Shown one piece after another: positions 51,912 to 60,810 of a stretch of DNA of 64,000 nt (its first letter is position 1; every line of letters begins with the position of its first letter). The notes below the pieces were generated by a model. It made no database searches, was not told the DNA's origin, and saw only the letters and a list, made by a program, of their open reading frames with translations. The stretch spans positions 2,666,001-2,730,000 of the forward strand of contig NZ_CP040709.1 of assembly GCF_005952805.1 (NCBI RefSeq), read 5' to 3'. The DNA is from Inhella inkyongensis. Lineage in GTDB: Bacteria > Pseudomonadota > Gammaproteobacteria > Burkholderiales > Burkholderiaceae_C. The position numbers were made by a program, and so were the translations under genes.

Positions 51912-52004
51912 TGGCGGAGTCGGAGAGATTCGAACTCTCGATGCAGGTTTTGCCCACATACTCCCTTAGCAGGGGAGCACCTTCGGCCACTCGGTCACGA
52001 CTCC
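51912..52004 (-). tRNA. tRNA-Ser (anticodon GCU)
   Basis: A 93-nt class II tRNA. The acceptor GGAGTCG (52004-51998) pairs with CGACTCC; anticodon loop CTGCTAA gives GCU; a long variable arm and T loop TTCGAAT follow; the encoded 3' CCA is at 51914-51912. Confidence 0.96.
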
Positions 52005-52034
52005 AGCGAAGCCCTGCATTATGGCAGAAAAATT

Positions 52035-53306
52035 TTAATTTTCAGCAGGCTGATCCAAATCGAAGGCTTTGTGCAACGCGCGCACGGCCAGTTCCATGTA
52101 CTTCTCGTCGATCACCACCGAGGTCTTGATCTCACTGGTGGAGATCATCTGGATGTTGATGCCCTCTTCCGAGAGGCAGCGGAACATCTTCGCCGCCACT
52201 CCCACATGCGAGCGCATGCCGATGCCGACGATGCTGACCTTGCAGATCTTGGCGTCTCCCAGCACTTGCGAAGCGCCGGTCGCCGGTGCCACTTTGTTCT
52301 TCAGCAGATCCAGAGCACGGGCGTAGTCATTGCGGTGCACGGTGAAGCTGAAGTCCGTGCGGCCATCGTGACTGACGTTCTGAATGATGACGTCGATGTC
52401 AATGTTGGCATCCGCCACGGGGCCCAGGATCTGAAAGGCCACACCGGGTTTGTCGGGCACGCCCAGCAGGGTCACCTTGGCCTCGTCGCGGTTGAAGGCA
52501 ATGCCGGAGACGACGGCTTGTTCCATGTTTTCGTCCTCTTCAAAGGTGATCAAGGTGCCGGACTTGGCTTCCTCGTTGATATCGATGTCCCAGGGCGTGA
52601 AGCTGGACAGCACCCGCAGCGGCACCCGGTACTTGCCGGCAAACTCCACAGAGCGGATTTGCAGCACCTTGCTTCCCAGGCTGGCCATCTCCAGCATCTC
52701 TTCAAAACTGATGGTGGACAGGCGCCGCGCCTCAGGGACGATGCGTGGGTCTGTGGTGTAGACGCCGTCCACATCCGTGTAGATCAGGCACTCATCGGCC
52801 TTCATGGCGGCAGCTACCGCCACGGCCGAAGTATCCGAGCCGCCGCGCCCCAGGGTGGTGATGTTGTCCTCTTCGTCCACACCCTGGAAACCGGTGATGA
52901 CGACAACACGCCCCGCAGCCAGGTCCGCACGGACCCGCGCGTCATCAATGCTTTGGATGCGCGCCTTGGTGAAGCTGGAATCCGTGCGAATGGGCACCTG
53001 CCAGCCGCTATAGCTGACCGCCTCCATGCCCTCGGACTGCAGTGCAATCGACAAAAGGCCGACCGAAACCTGCTCGCCAGTGGCCGCGATCGCATCCAGT
53101 TCACGTTGGATCGGCGCAGTCACCACCTCGGGCGAAAGCTCTTTGGCCAAGCCGAGCAAGCGATTGGTCTCGCCCGACATCGCCGAAGGCACGACCACCA
53201 GTTGGTGGCCAGCTCGCACCCATTTGGCCACGCGCTTGGCCACATTACGGATGCGCTCGGTCGAGCCCATCGAGGTGCCGCCGTATTTATGAACGATCAA
53301 AGCCAT
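52035..53306 (-). CDS. lysC: aspartate kinase
   Basis: A 423-aa first enzyme of lysine, threonine and methionine synthesis. The start MALIVHKYGGTSMGSTERIR is diagnostic, followed by FQGVDEEDNITTLGRGGSDT and YTDVDGVYTTDPRIVP; two ACT domains for feedback control follow (KVTLLGVPDKPGVAFQILGP). It lies 30 bp before tRNA-Ser. Confidence 0.97.
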   Translation of the reverse strand: MALIVHKYGGTSMGSTERIRNVAKRVAKWVRAGHQLVVVPSAMSGETNRLLGLAKELSPEVVTAPIQRELDAIAATGEQVSVGLLSIALQSEGMEAVSYSGWQVPIRTDSSFTKARIQSIDDARVRADLAAGRVVVITGFQGVDEEDNITTLGRGGSDTSAVAVAAAMKADECLIYTDVDGVYTTDPRIVPEARRLSTISFEEMLEMASLGSKVLQIRSVEFAGKYRVPLRVLSSFTPWDIDINEEAKSGTLITFEEDENMEQAVVSGIAFNRDEAKVTLLGVPDKPGVAFQILGPVADANIDIDVIIQNVSHDGRTDFSFTVHRNDYARALDLLKNKVAPATGASQVLGDAKICKVSIVGIGMRSHVGVAAKMFRCLSEEGINIQMISTSEIKTSVVIDEKYMELAVRALHKAFDLDQPAEN

Positions 53307-53393
53307 GGTGTGTGGAATGAACACCCCGCCGCGCAGGGAGAGCTCGATTCTAAGCAGCCGTATTTCGCGAATACGGGCTAACCCGAACCATGC

Positions 53394-54377
53394 TTACTTC
53401 GTCTGATGCGAAGACTCAAACCGAAGCAGGCGGCGCACCGATCGCAACTCTCCGCCCGGGGCAGGCCAGCGCCGCCCCAAGCCGCACCACTCCTGCATCA
53501 AGCGGTCCAAAAGGCTGACGGGCACACCCTGAGGCAGGTGCTGCCTCAGCCAGACCGCCAGCACATTGCGGCGCCGGGCCTCTCCCAAGAAGGACCAAGC
53601 CGTGTGACGCAAGGCGCCGTCGGGGGCCAAGCAAAGTGGCAGATCGTCCGCCGCCACCTCTTCGCCCAGGGCCTTGGCCTGGGCGGCATGCCGGGCCACT
53701 TCGCCCAGCACCCCCACAGCCTGAGGAAAGGCCTGAACCAGACCCGGCATCAGCTGCTGGCGCAGCCGGGCCCGAGCATAGCGGAGGTCAGCATTGCTGG
53801 GATCTTGCACCGAGGGCAGCCCGCTGGCCTGCAATGCCGCGCGCAGGCTGGACCTGGGCTGGGCCAACCAAGGCCTTGCCCAGTGCAGGCCCTGGGCCTG
53901 CCAAAGCCGAGGCATGGCGGCCAGGCCGGCCGGCCCTGCCCCGCGCAGGGCTTGCAGCAGCACGGTCTCCGCCTGGTCTTCAGCATGCTGGCCCAGCAGG
54001 ATCAGATCCAGGCCCTCGGCCTGGGCCATCTCCGCCAAGGCACGGTAGCGCTCTCGGCGCGCCCAAGCCTCCACGCTCTCGCCCTGAGTCGGCGCTCCGG
54101 CCAGGCGGGTGATGCGGAGACTGACCGGCAGGCCCTGCGCTTGCAACTGGCGAACACCCTGGCGTGCGACCTCTACCCATTGGTCCGCCTGCGGCATCAG
54201 GCCATGGTGCACATGCAATGCCCAAACGCCCAAGCCCAGGGCGGCCGCTTGGCGGGCGGCCACCCACAAGAGCGCCGTCGAGTCCTGTCCGGCGCTGTAC
54301 GCCACACCAAAGTGCAGCCCGGAAATAACGACGGGGCCGACCTCGCGGTCCGCCCCGTCAAAGCTAGGCTCCGACAC
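53394..54377 (-). CDS. tilS: tRNA(Ile)-lysidine synthetase
   Basis: A PP-loop ATPase that makes lysidine at C34 of tRNA(Ile). The ATP motif is YSAGQDSTALLW (Ala where Gly is usual: SAGQDS), followed by ALHVHHGLMPQADQW and LGQHAEDQAETVLLQALRGA. About 327 aa if the GTG at 54377 is used; ATG 54416 inside the accA end is an alternative. It is shorter than long enterobacterial TilS. Confidence 0.92.
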   Translation of the reverse strand: MSEPSFDGADREVGPVVISGLHFGVAYSAGQDSTALLWVAARQAAALGLGVWALHVHHGLMPQADQWVEVARQGVRQLQAQGLPVSLRITRLAGAPTQGESVEAWARRERYRALAEMAQAEGLDLILLGQHAEDQAETVLLQALRGAGPAGLAAMPRLWQAQGLHWARPWLAQPRSSLRAALQASGLPSVQDPSNADLRYARARLRQQLMPGLVQAFPQAVGVLGEVARHAAQAKALGEEVAADDLPLCLAPDGALRHTAWSFLGEARRRNVLAVWLRQHLPQGVPVSLLDRLMQEWCGLGRRWPAPGGELRSVRRLLRFESSHQTK

Positions 54378-54384
54378 CGACCGC

Positions 54385-55356
54385 TCAGCGGTCCTTGGTG
54401 TCGCTGAAGCGCCCATAAGCCAAGAGCCGGCTTTGACGCCGCTCCAGCAAGGCATCCACCGACAGGTCGGCGACCTGGCGCAACGACTCGGTGAGCGCCC
54501 GCTTGAGCGCAGCAGCAATGGCCTTGGGGTCGCGGTGGGCGCCACCCACCGGCTCGTTGACGATCTTGTCGATCAGCCCCAGAGCCTTGAGGCGATGAGC
54601 GGTGATGCCCAGGGCCTCGGCCGCCTCAGACGCCCGTTCGGCCGACTTCCACAAAATAGAAGCACAACCCTCGGGCGAAATCACAGAGTACGCGCTGAAT
54701 TGCAGCATCAGCACTTGATCGGCAACGCCAATGGCCAAGGCGCCACCCGAGCCGCCTTCGCCGATCACGGTCGCAATCAGAGGCACCTCCAGCTGCGCAA
54801 ACTCAAAAATGTTGCGGCCGATAGCCTCGCTCTGACCGCGCTCCTCGGCCCCAATGCCGGGATAGGCCCCCATCGTGTCGATGAAGCAGAACACGGGCAG
54901 GCGGAACTTCTCGGCCAACTTGGCCAGGCGCAAAGCCTTGCGATAGCCCTCTGGGCGCGGCATGCCGAAGTTGCGCAGCGCGCGCTCTTTCGCGTCGGCG
55001 CCGCGCTGGTGCCCAATCACCATGCAAGCCTGACCATTGAAGCGCGCCAGACCGCCCACGATGGCCAGATCATCGGCGAAAGCCCGGTCGCCATGCAGTT
55101 CGATGAAATCGGTGAACACCTCGCGCGCGTAGTCCAGGGTCTGGGGGCGCTGCGGGTGGCGCGCGATCTGGTAGGTTTGCCAGGGCGCGATGCCGGAATA
55201 GATGTCTTTGGTGAGCTGTTGGCTCTTCTTGGCCAGGCGATCAATCTCTTCGGAGATGTCCACCGCCGACTCGCTTTGCACATAGCGCAGCTCGTCGATC
55301 TTGGACTCCAGCTCGGCGATCGGCTGCTCGAATTCGAGGAAATGGCGTTTGCTCAT
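54385..55356 (-). CDS. accA: acetyl-CoA carboxylase carboxyltransferase subunit alpha
   Basis: A 323-aa subunit of the enzyme that makes malonyl-CoA. Typical blocks: [53 protein letters not shown] and [14 protein letters not shown]. Full length. It precedes tilS by seven bases, a common order in betaproteobacteria. Confidence 0.97.
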   Translation of the reverse strand: MSKRHFLEFEQPIAELESKIDELRYVQSESAVDISEEIDRLAKKSQQLTKDIYSGIAPWQTYQIARHPQRPQTLDYAREVFTDFIELHGDRAFADDLAIVGGLARFNGQACMVIGHQRGADAKERALRNFGMPRPEGYRKALRLAKLAEKFRLPVFCFIDTMGAYPGIGAEERGQSEAIGRNIFEFAQLEVPLIATVIGEGGSGGALAIGVADQVLMLQFSAYSVISPEGCASILWKSAERASEAAEALGITAHRLKALGLIDKIVNEPVGGAHRDPKAIAAALKRALTESLRQVADLSVDALLERRQSRLLAYGRFSDTKDR

Positions 55357-55412
55357 CTAGAGGATTCTCTCAGATTGGTTCACTGCGGCCATCCTGGGCT
55401 TCCCGCAGGCTT

Positions 55413-55450
55413 CCGACCGGTCGGTCGTGTGACGCCTAACGGTCGGTCGG
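55413..55450. promoter_or_regulatory. palindromic repeats upstream of accA (operator-like)
   Basis: CCGACCGGTCGG (55413-55424) is a perfect 12-bp palindrome. CGGTCGGTCG occurs at 55418-55427 and again at 55440-55449, 22 bp apart, about two helical turns. The form is like TetR-family operators; no such regulator is in the window. Confidence 0.5.
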
Positions 55451-55465
55451 CTTCGCGCAATACGC

Positions 55466-56113
55466 TCAGTATTCGACCGGCAGCGGATCCAGACTGCGCC
55501 AGAGATACCAGGTGGCGACCGAGCGATAGGGCGCCCAGTTCTCACCCACCTCGCGAGCCTCGGCGCGCGACACCGGCTCACCGGAAAAATAGTTCACGCT
55601 GATGCCTTTGAGCAGGCCGATGTCATCCAAAGGCAGCACGTTGGGGCGCATCAGGTGAAAGATCAGGAACATTTCGGCGGTCCAGCGCCCGATGCCACGA
55701 ATCGCCACCAACTCTTCGATGATGGCTTCATCGTCCATCTGCGCCCATTGGCGCACATGCACGCTGCCGGCTTCGAAATGACTGGCCAGGTCACGCAGGT
55801 ACTCCGCCTTCCGAACCGACAAGCCTGCCTCGCGCAGGCCCGCCACTTCGTGAGCCAACACCGCCCCCGGTGCCAATTTGTGGCTGGGCCCGCCCACCAA
55901 AGCCGCGAAGCGCTCCCAGACCGATTGGGCTGCCTTGACCGAGATCTGCTGGCCGACGATCGATCGCGCCAGGGTGGTGAAGGCGTCACCCTTGTTCTGC
56001 AGCCTGGCTTCGCCAAACTGCGGGATCAACTTCTTCATCACCCGGTCGCGCTTGCCCAAGTGGCGGCAAGCCTCGTCCCAGTAATCGGGCGTCACGCCCA
56101 GCTTGGGCGCCAT
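55466..56113 (-). CDS. DNA-3-methyladenine glycosylase, AlkA-like (HhH-GPD)
   Basis: A 215-aa base-excision glycosylase. The helix-hairpin-helix is in LVAIRGIGRWTAEMFLIF, followed by the catalytic Asp in VLPLDDIGLLKG. SIVGQQISVKAAQSVWER is the usual family block. It lacks the N-terminal domain of E. coli AlkA, as do many short forms. Shares one base with the cysS stop. Confidence 0.92.
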   Translation of the reverse strand: MAPKLGVTPDYWDEACRHLGKRDRVMKKLIPQFGEARLQNKGDAFTTLARSIVGQQISVKAAQSVWERFAALVGGPSHKLAPGAVLAHEVAGLREAGLSVRKAEYLRDLASHFEAGSVHVRQWAQMDDEAIIEELVAIRGIGRWTAEMFLIFHLMRPNVLPLDDIGLLKGISVNYFSGEPVSRAEAREVGENWAPYRSVATWYLWRSLDPLPVEY

Positions 56114-57492
56114 CAGGCAGCCACCCAGGTGGTGCCCTCGGGCCCATCTTTCAGGGTGATGCCACGAGCGGCCAGTTCAGCGCGAATGGCATCGGCCTGC
56201 ACAAAGTCGCGTGCGGCCTTGGCTGCCACGCGCGCGGCAATGCGCGACTCAATCCATGCCGTATCAATGGCGGCACCGCCCTGCAAATAGTCGCGCGGCG
56301 ATCCCTGCAGGATGCCCAGCGTCGCGCCCAAGGCTTTGAGCAGACCCGCCGCTTCCTGCGATGCGCTGCGATTGACTTCGCCGGCCAACTCGAACAAGAC
56401 CGCCAGTGCCTGCGGCGTGTTGAAGTCTTCGTCCATCGCAGCCTTGAAGGCGGCGGCGGCCGGTTGGTTCCAGTCGATGGTTTCAATCACTCGGCCATTG
56501 ACCTTGTCCAAGGCGGTGTAGAGCCGGCGCAGGCCCTGGCGCGCATCCTCGATATGCACATCCGAAAAGTTGAAAGGCCGGCGATAGTGCGTGCGCAGCA
56601 TGAAGAAGCGCAGGGTCTCACCGTCATAGCGCTGCAGCACCTCGCGGATGGTGAAGAAGTTGCCCAAGCTCTTGGACATCTTTTCGTCATCCACGTTCAG
56701 GAAGCCGTTGTGCATCCAGTAGCGTGCAAAGGTCGTGCCCGTGGCCCCTTCGCTTTGGGCGATCTCGTTCTCATGATGAGGGAACTGCAGGTCCATCCCG
56801 CCGCCATGAATGTCAAAGGTCTCGCCCAACGTGGCGCAACTCATGGCCGAGCACTCGATATGCCAACCCGGACGCCCTTGACCGTAGGCACCGCCGGGGA
56901 ACTTGGCGTCCTCAGGCTCGTCCGCCTTGGCGGCCTTCCACAGCACGAAGTCCAGCGGATCCTGCTTGCCGCGGTCCACCTCCACGCGCTCGCCCGCCCG
57001 CAGATCGTCCAAAGACTTGCCGCTCAAGCGACCATAGCCTGGGAACTTGCGCACGGCGTAATTGACGTCGCCGTTCTCGGCCTGGTAAGCCAAGCCCTTG
57101 CCCTCCAGCCGCTCGATCAGGCTGATCATCTGCGGCACGTAGTCGGTGGCTCGCGGCTCGATGGTGGGCGTGGCAATGCCCAGCGCAGAGATGTCCTCGC
57201 GCATGGCGGCAATCATCTCGTCGGTCAGGGCACGAATCGTCATGCCGCGCTCCAGCGCACGCTTGATGATCTTGTCGTCGATGTCGGTGATGTTGCGCAC
57301 ATAGGTGACGCGATAACCGCTCGCCGCCAGCCAGCGGTAGATCACATCGAAGGCCATCATCATCCGCGCATGGCCCACATGGCAGAGGTCGTAGATGGTC
57401 ATGCCACACACATACATCCCCGCTTCACCGGGCACCAAGGGCACAAAATCTTCGACGGCTCGGCTGAGCGAGTTGTAAATGCGCAGGGACAT
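56113..57492 (-). CDS. cysS: cysteinyl-tRNA synthetase
   Basis: A 459-aa class I synthetase. HIGH-type motif in [18 protein letters not shown]; zinc cysteine and histidines in HIECSAMS and [25 protein letters not shown] near residue 270. The first block reads CGMT where GPTV is more common, a known variant in proteobacteria. Divergent from the TPR gene with a 213-bp gap that shows no gene. Confidence 0.97.
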   Translation of the reverse strand: MSLRIYNSLSRAVEDFVPLVPGEAGMYVCGMTIYDLCHVGHARMMMAFDVIYRWLAASGYRVTYVRNITDIDDKIIKRALERGMTIRALTDEMIAAMREDISALGIATPTIEPRATDYVPQMISLIERLEGKGLAYQAENGDVNYAVRKFPGYGRLSGKSLDDLRAGERVEVDRGKQDPLDFVLWKAAKADEPEDAKFPGGAYGQGRPGWHIECSAMSCATLGETFDIHGGGMDLQFPHHENEIAQSEGATGTTFARYWMHNGFLNVDDEKMSKSLGNFFTIREVLQRYDGETLRFFMLRTHYRRPFNFSDVHIEDARQGLRRLYTALDKVNGRVIETIDWNQPAAAAFKAAMDEDFNTPQALAVLFELAGEVNRSASQEAAGLLKALGATLGILQGSPRDYLQGGAAIDTAWIESRIAARVAAKAARDFVQADAIRAELAARGITLKDGPEGTTWVAA

Positions 57493-57705
57493 GAGATTGC
57501 GGAGTGGCCGGTCGGGCAGACCGAGGAGGGTAGCGCCGGAAGCCCGGGCAACAAGGCCGGAGCATCCCTAGGAAGGGCGCCAGGGGAGACCGGCGCGGGT
57601 GGCATCGCAGCCTCCCTAGAATGGCCGCTCAGTATAGCCAGTGCCTATTTTTTGGGCAGGCAACTTCCGCCACTTCTCGACCTGCCCCTCTGACCGGCCT
57701 CGCCC

Positions 57706-58215
57706 ATGCGCACCCTGCTCTCCGCCACCTTGCTGTTGACCGCGCTATGGGGTTCACCGGCGCGCAGCCAGTCCACACTGGATCAGGCGCAAACGCAGTG
57801 GTACTCCGGTCGCCAAGCCCAGGCCATCGAACTGGTGGAGGCGGCGATGGCGCAAAACCCGCTAGCCGCGCGGCCTCGCTTCACCCTGGCCTGGATGGTG
57901 CAAGAGCGTGGCGACCTGCGCCGCGCCGAGACCCTTCTGCGTGCCCTGGTGCAGGACTTTCCCGATCACGCGGAAGGCCTCAACAACCTGGCCGTGATCC
58001 AGGCCCAGCGCGGTGAACTTGACGCCGCCCTGCGCGGCCTGCAGCTGGCGGTGCAACTGCAGCCCGAGCACGCCCAGGCCCAGGAAAACCTGGGCGATGT
58101 GCTGCTGCACCTGGCCCAACGCGCCTATGGCCAGGCGGCCAAAATCCAGCCCGCAGCCCGCCTGCAACTCAAGACTCGCCAACTCGAACAGATCCTGCGC
58201 CCTAGCGCAAACTGA
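57706..58215 (+). CDS. secreted tetratricopeptide-repeat protein
   Basis: A 169-aa protein with a signal peptide (LLSATLLLTALWGSPARS) and about three TPR units (NPLAARPRFTLAWMVQERGD; DHAEGLNNLAVIQAQRGELD; EHAQAQENLGDVLLHLAQRA). Probably periplasmic scaffold. It precedes two cyclophilin genes by 3 bp. Confidence 0.88.
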   Translation: MRTLLSATLLLTALWGSPARSQSTLDQAQTQWYSGRQAQAIELVEAAMAQNPLAARPRFTLAWMVQERGDLRRAETLLRALVQDFPDHAEGLNNLAVIQAQRGELDAALRGLQLAVQLQPEHAQAQENLGDVLLHLAQRAYGQAAKIQPAARLQLKTRQLEQILRPSAN

Positions 58216-58218
58216 CCC

Positions 58219-58776
58219 ATGCACAAATTCATTGCGACCCTGTTGATCGGCCTGGCGGCCCTGACGGCTCAGGCCCAGACCGTGACGCTCAAGACCAGCT
58301 TGGGTGACATCAAGATCCAGTTGGCGGCCGACAAGGCCCCGAAGACCGTCGCCAACTTCCTGGCCTATGTGAAGGCCGGACACTACAACGGCACCATCTT
58401 TCACCGCGTGATCGACGGCTTCATGATCCAGGGTGGCGGCTTCAAGCCCGACCTGAGCCAAAAGCCCACCAAGAAGCCCATCCCGCTCGAATCCCAGAAC
58501 GGACTGTCCAATCAGCGCGGCTCCGTCGCCATGGCCCGCACCATGGTGCCGGACTCCGCCACCGCACAGTTCTTCATCAATGTGGCCGACAACAGCCGTC
58601 TGGACGCCGCCAATGCGCCGGACGGCCACGGCTATGCCGTGTTTGCCCAGGTGATCGAGGGCATGGAGGTGGTGGACAAGATCCGCGCCGTCGCTGTGAC
58701 CGATCGCGGCATGCACAGCAATGTGCCCGAAACCCCCATCCTGATTCTCAAAGCCACTGTGGAAGGCAAGAAATGA
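58219..58776 (+). CDS. ppiA: periplasmic cyclophilin
   Basis: A 185-aa peptidylprolyl isomerase with a signal peptide ([13 protein letters not shown]). Cyclophilin motifs: [32 protein letters not shown], and [12 protein letters not shown]. The two cyclophilins here are adjacent paralogs, one exported, one cytoplasmic. Confidence 0.95.
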   Translation: MHKFIATLLIGLAALTAQAQTVTLKTSLGDIKIQLAADKAPKTVANFLAYVKAGHYNGTIFHRVIDGFMIQGGGFKPDLSQKPTKKPIPLESQNGLSNQRGSVAMARTMVPDSATAQFFINVADNSRLDAANAPDGHGYAVFAQVIEGMEVVDKIRAVAVTDRGMHSNVPETPILILKATVEGKK

Positions 58777-59273
58777 GCAAGCAAGTCGAACTGCACACCA
58801 ACAAGGGCGTGATCCGCATCGAGCTGGACACCGAAAAGGCCCCCATTTCGTCCGAGAACTTCCTCGGCTATGTGCGCCGCGGCCATTACGACGGCACGAT
58901 CTTTCACCGCGTCATCAAGAGCTTCATGATCCAGGGCGGCGGCTTCACCCAGGACATGCAGCAAAAGCCCACCGAGGCTCCGATTCAGAACGAGGCCAAC
59001 AACGGCCTGAAGAACTTGAAGTACACCCTGGCCATGGCGCGCACCAATGCGCCGCACTCGGCCTCGTCGCAGTTCTTCATCAACACCGTGGACAACGACT
59101 TCCTGAACTTCAAGAGCGAGTCCGCCTCGGGCTGGGGTTACGCCGTGTTCGGCAAGGTGGTTGACGGCATGGAGCTGGTGGACACCCTGGGCAAGGTCAA
59201 GACCGGCCGCGCCGGCTTCCATGACGATGTGCCGCTGGAAGCCATCGTCATCGAAAAGGCGATCGAGCTCTGA
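58773..59273 (+). CDS. ppiB: cytoplasmic cyclophilin
   Basis: A 166-aa isomerase without a signal peptide: [40 protein letters not shown] and [17 protein letters not shown] overlap with ppiA. Confidence 0.96.
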   Translation: MSKQVELHTNKGVIRIELDTEKAPISSENFLGYVRRGHYDGTIFHRVIKSFMIQGGGFTQDMQQKPTEAPIQNEANNGLKNLKYTLAMARTNAPHSASSQFFINTVDNDFLNFKSESASGWGYAVFGKVVDGMELVDTLGKVKTGRAGFHDDVPLEAIVIEKAIEL

Positions 59274-59284
59274 GCACTCTGCCC

Positions 59285-60022
59285 TTGCAGGAAGTGCAGG
59301 CGCCGCCCTCGTGGCGGCGCCTTGCTTTCATCTCCGATCTCCATCTGAGCGAGGACACGCCTGCCACCTTGGCCGCTTTGCGCCAAGGGCTGCAGACGCT
59401 GCAGGCCGACGCCCTCTTCATCCTGGGCGACTTGGTGGAGGCCTGGGTGGGCGACGACGCCCTGGAGCTGCCCTGGGCGCAGGAGCTGGCCCAAGTGTTG
59501 CGGGCCTGTGGGCAGCGCATGCCGCTCTATTTCCAACATGGCAATCGCGACTTCTTGCTGGGCGGGCACATGGCGCAGGCCTGCGGCATGCAGTTGCTCG
59601 CCGAGGTCTGCCGGCTGGAGGCCTGCCGGCAGCGCGTGGTGCTGGTGCATGGCGACGAGCAATGCCTGGACGACAGCGCCTACCAAGCCTTTCGCGCCCA
59701 GGTGCGTCAAGCCAACTGGCAGCAAAGCTTTCTGAGCCAGCCCCTACCCCAGCGCCTGGCCCTGGCGCGCCAAATGCGTGAGGCCAGCCGGAAGGCCCAC
59801 GGCGGTGTTGAGAGTTATGGCGACCTGGACCCCGCAGCCTGCCAACAACTCCTGATCCTCCACCACGCGCAAACCCTGTTGCACGGCCACACCCACCGGC
59901 CAGGGCAGCACGCGCTGGCGAACGGCCAGCGCTTAGTCCTGAGCGACTGGGACTTCGAGCATGCCCAGCGCGGCGAATGGCTGCTGCTGGAGCCCAGCGG
60001 CTGGCGTCGGCAAGCCCTTTGA
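59285..60022 (+). CDS. lpxH: UDP-2,3-diacylglucosamine diphosphatase
   Basis: A 245-aa calcineurin-like phosphoesterase of lipid A synthesis. Metal-binding blocks: FISDLHLSEDTP, ILGDLVEAWVGDD, HGNRDFLLG, VLVHGDEQCLDD and LLHGHTHRPG. It uses a TTG start at 59285, shortly after ppiB. Neighbouring ppiB-lpxH order is usual in this group. Confidence 0.94.
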   Translation: MQEVQAPPSWRRLAFISDLHLSEDTPATLAALRQGLQTLQADALFILGDLVEAWVGDDALELPWAQELAQVLRACGQRMPLYFQHGNRDFLLGGHMAQACGMQLLAEVCRLEACRQRVVLVHGDEQCLDDSAYQAFRAQVRQANWQQSFLSQPLPQRLALARQMREASRKAHGGVESYGDLDPAACQQLLILHHAQTLLHGHTHRPGQHALANGQRLVLSDWDFEHAQRGEWLLLEPSGWRRQAL

Positions 60023-60810
60023 GCCTTCACCCCCTGCGCATCTGGCAGCGCTGGAGGCAGTGGCGCGAGACGCGCCTATTGCGCCGCTTTGCAATCCCTG
60101 AGCCGCTATGGATGGACATGCTGCGGGATCACCCCTTCATCGCCGCTCGCAGCGAGGCGGACCGAGCGCAGCTGCGCCGGCTCTGCAGCCTGTTCCTGGC
60201 GCGCAAACGCTTCCATACGGTCGGCGGTCTCGAGCTCACTGACGCCATGGCCCTGGCTGTGGCAGCCCAAGCCTGCCTGCCGATCCTGCACCTGAGCCTG
60301 GAACTCTATGGCTCGCAGGTGGGCATCGTGCTGCATCCCGGCGACGTGGTGGCCCAGCGGGAGGACGTGGACGACCACGGCGTGGTCCACCAATGGCAGG
60401 AAGAGTTGGCCGGCGAGGCCATGCCCGGTGGCCCGCTGATGTTGAGTTGGGAGTCGGTGCGCTGCAGTGCACCCGGCGACGAACCCGTGTTCAACGTCGT
60501 GATCCACGAATTCATCCACCTGCTCGATCTCAGCAATGGCGCCTGCGATGGCCTGCCTGCCATCGACGAGCGAATCCTGGCCCAAGACTGGTTGCGCGAG
60601 TTACCGCTGGCTTGGGACCGCTTTGCCGACCGCATTGCCCACCGCGAACCCAGCTGCATCGATGCCTATGGTGTGCCGGCGCTGGATGAATTTTTTGCCG
60701 TGGCCGGCGAAGCATTCTTTGTGCGCGGCGCGGCGCTCAGACAAGAGGACCCGGTGCTGTATGCCTTGCTGGCGCGCTACTTCCGCCAGGATCCGGCCAG
60801 CTGCACCTGA
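60019..60810 (+). CDS. mtfA: MtfA-family zinc peptidase (M90)
   Basis: A 263-aa protein with the zinc motif VIHEFIHLLDLSNGACDGLP near residue 160 and the third ligand region in DEFFAVAGEAFFV. MtfA of E. coli binds the regulator Mlc. TTG start overlaps the lpxH stop as TTGA. The last 74 bases overlap the end of the GGDEF gene on the other strand. Confidence 0.92.
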   Translation: MSLHPLRIWQRWRQWRETRLLRRFAIPEPLWMDMLRDHPFIAARSEADRAQLRRLCSLFLARKRFHTVGGLELTDAMALAVAAQACLPILHLSLELYGSQVGIVLHPGDVVAQREDVDDHGVVHQWQEELAGEAMPGGPLMLSWESVRCSAPGDEPVFNVVIHEFIHLLDLSNGACDGLPAIDERILAQDWLRELPLAWDRFADRIAHREPSCIDAYGVPALDEFFAVAGEAFFVRGAALRQEDPVLYALLARYFRQDPASCT

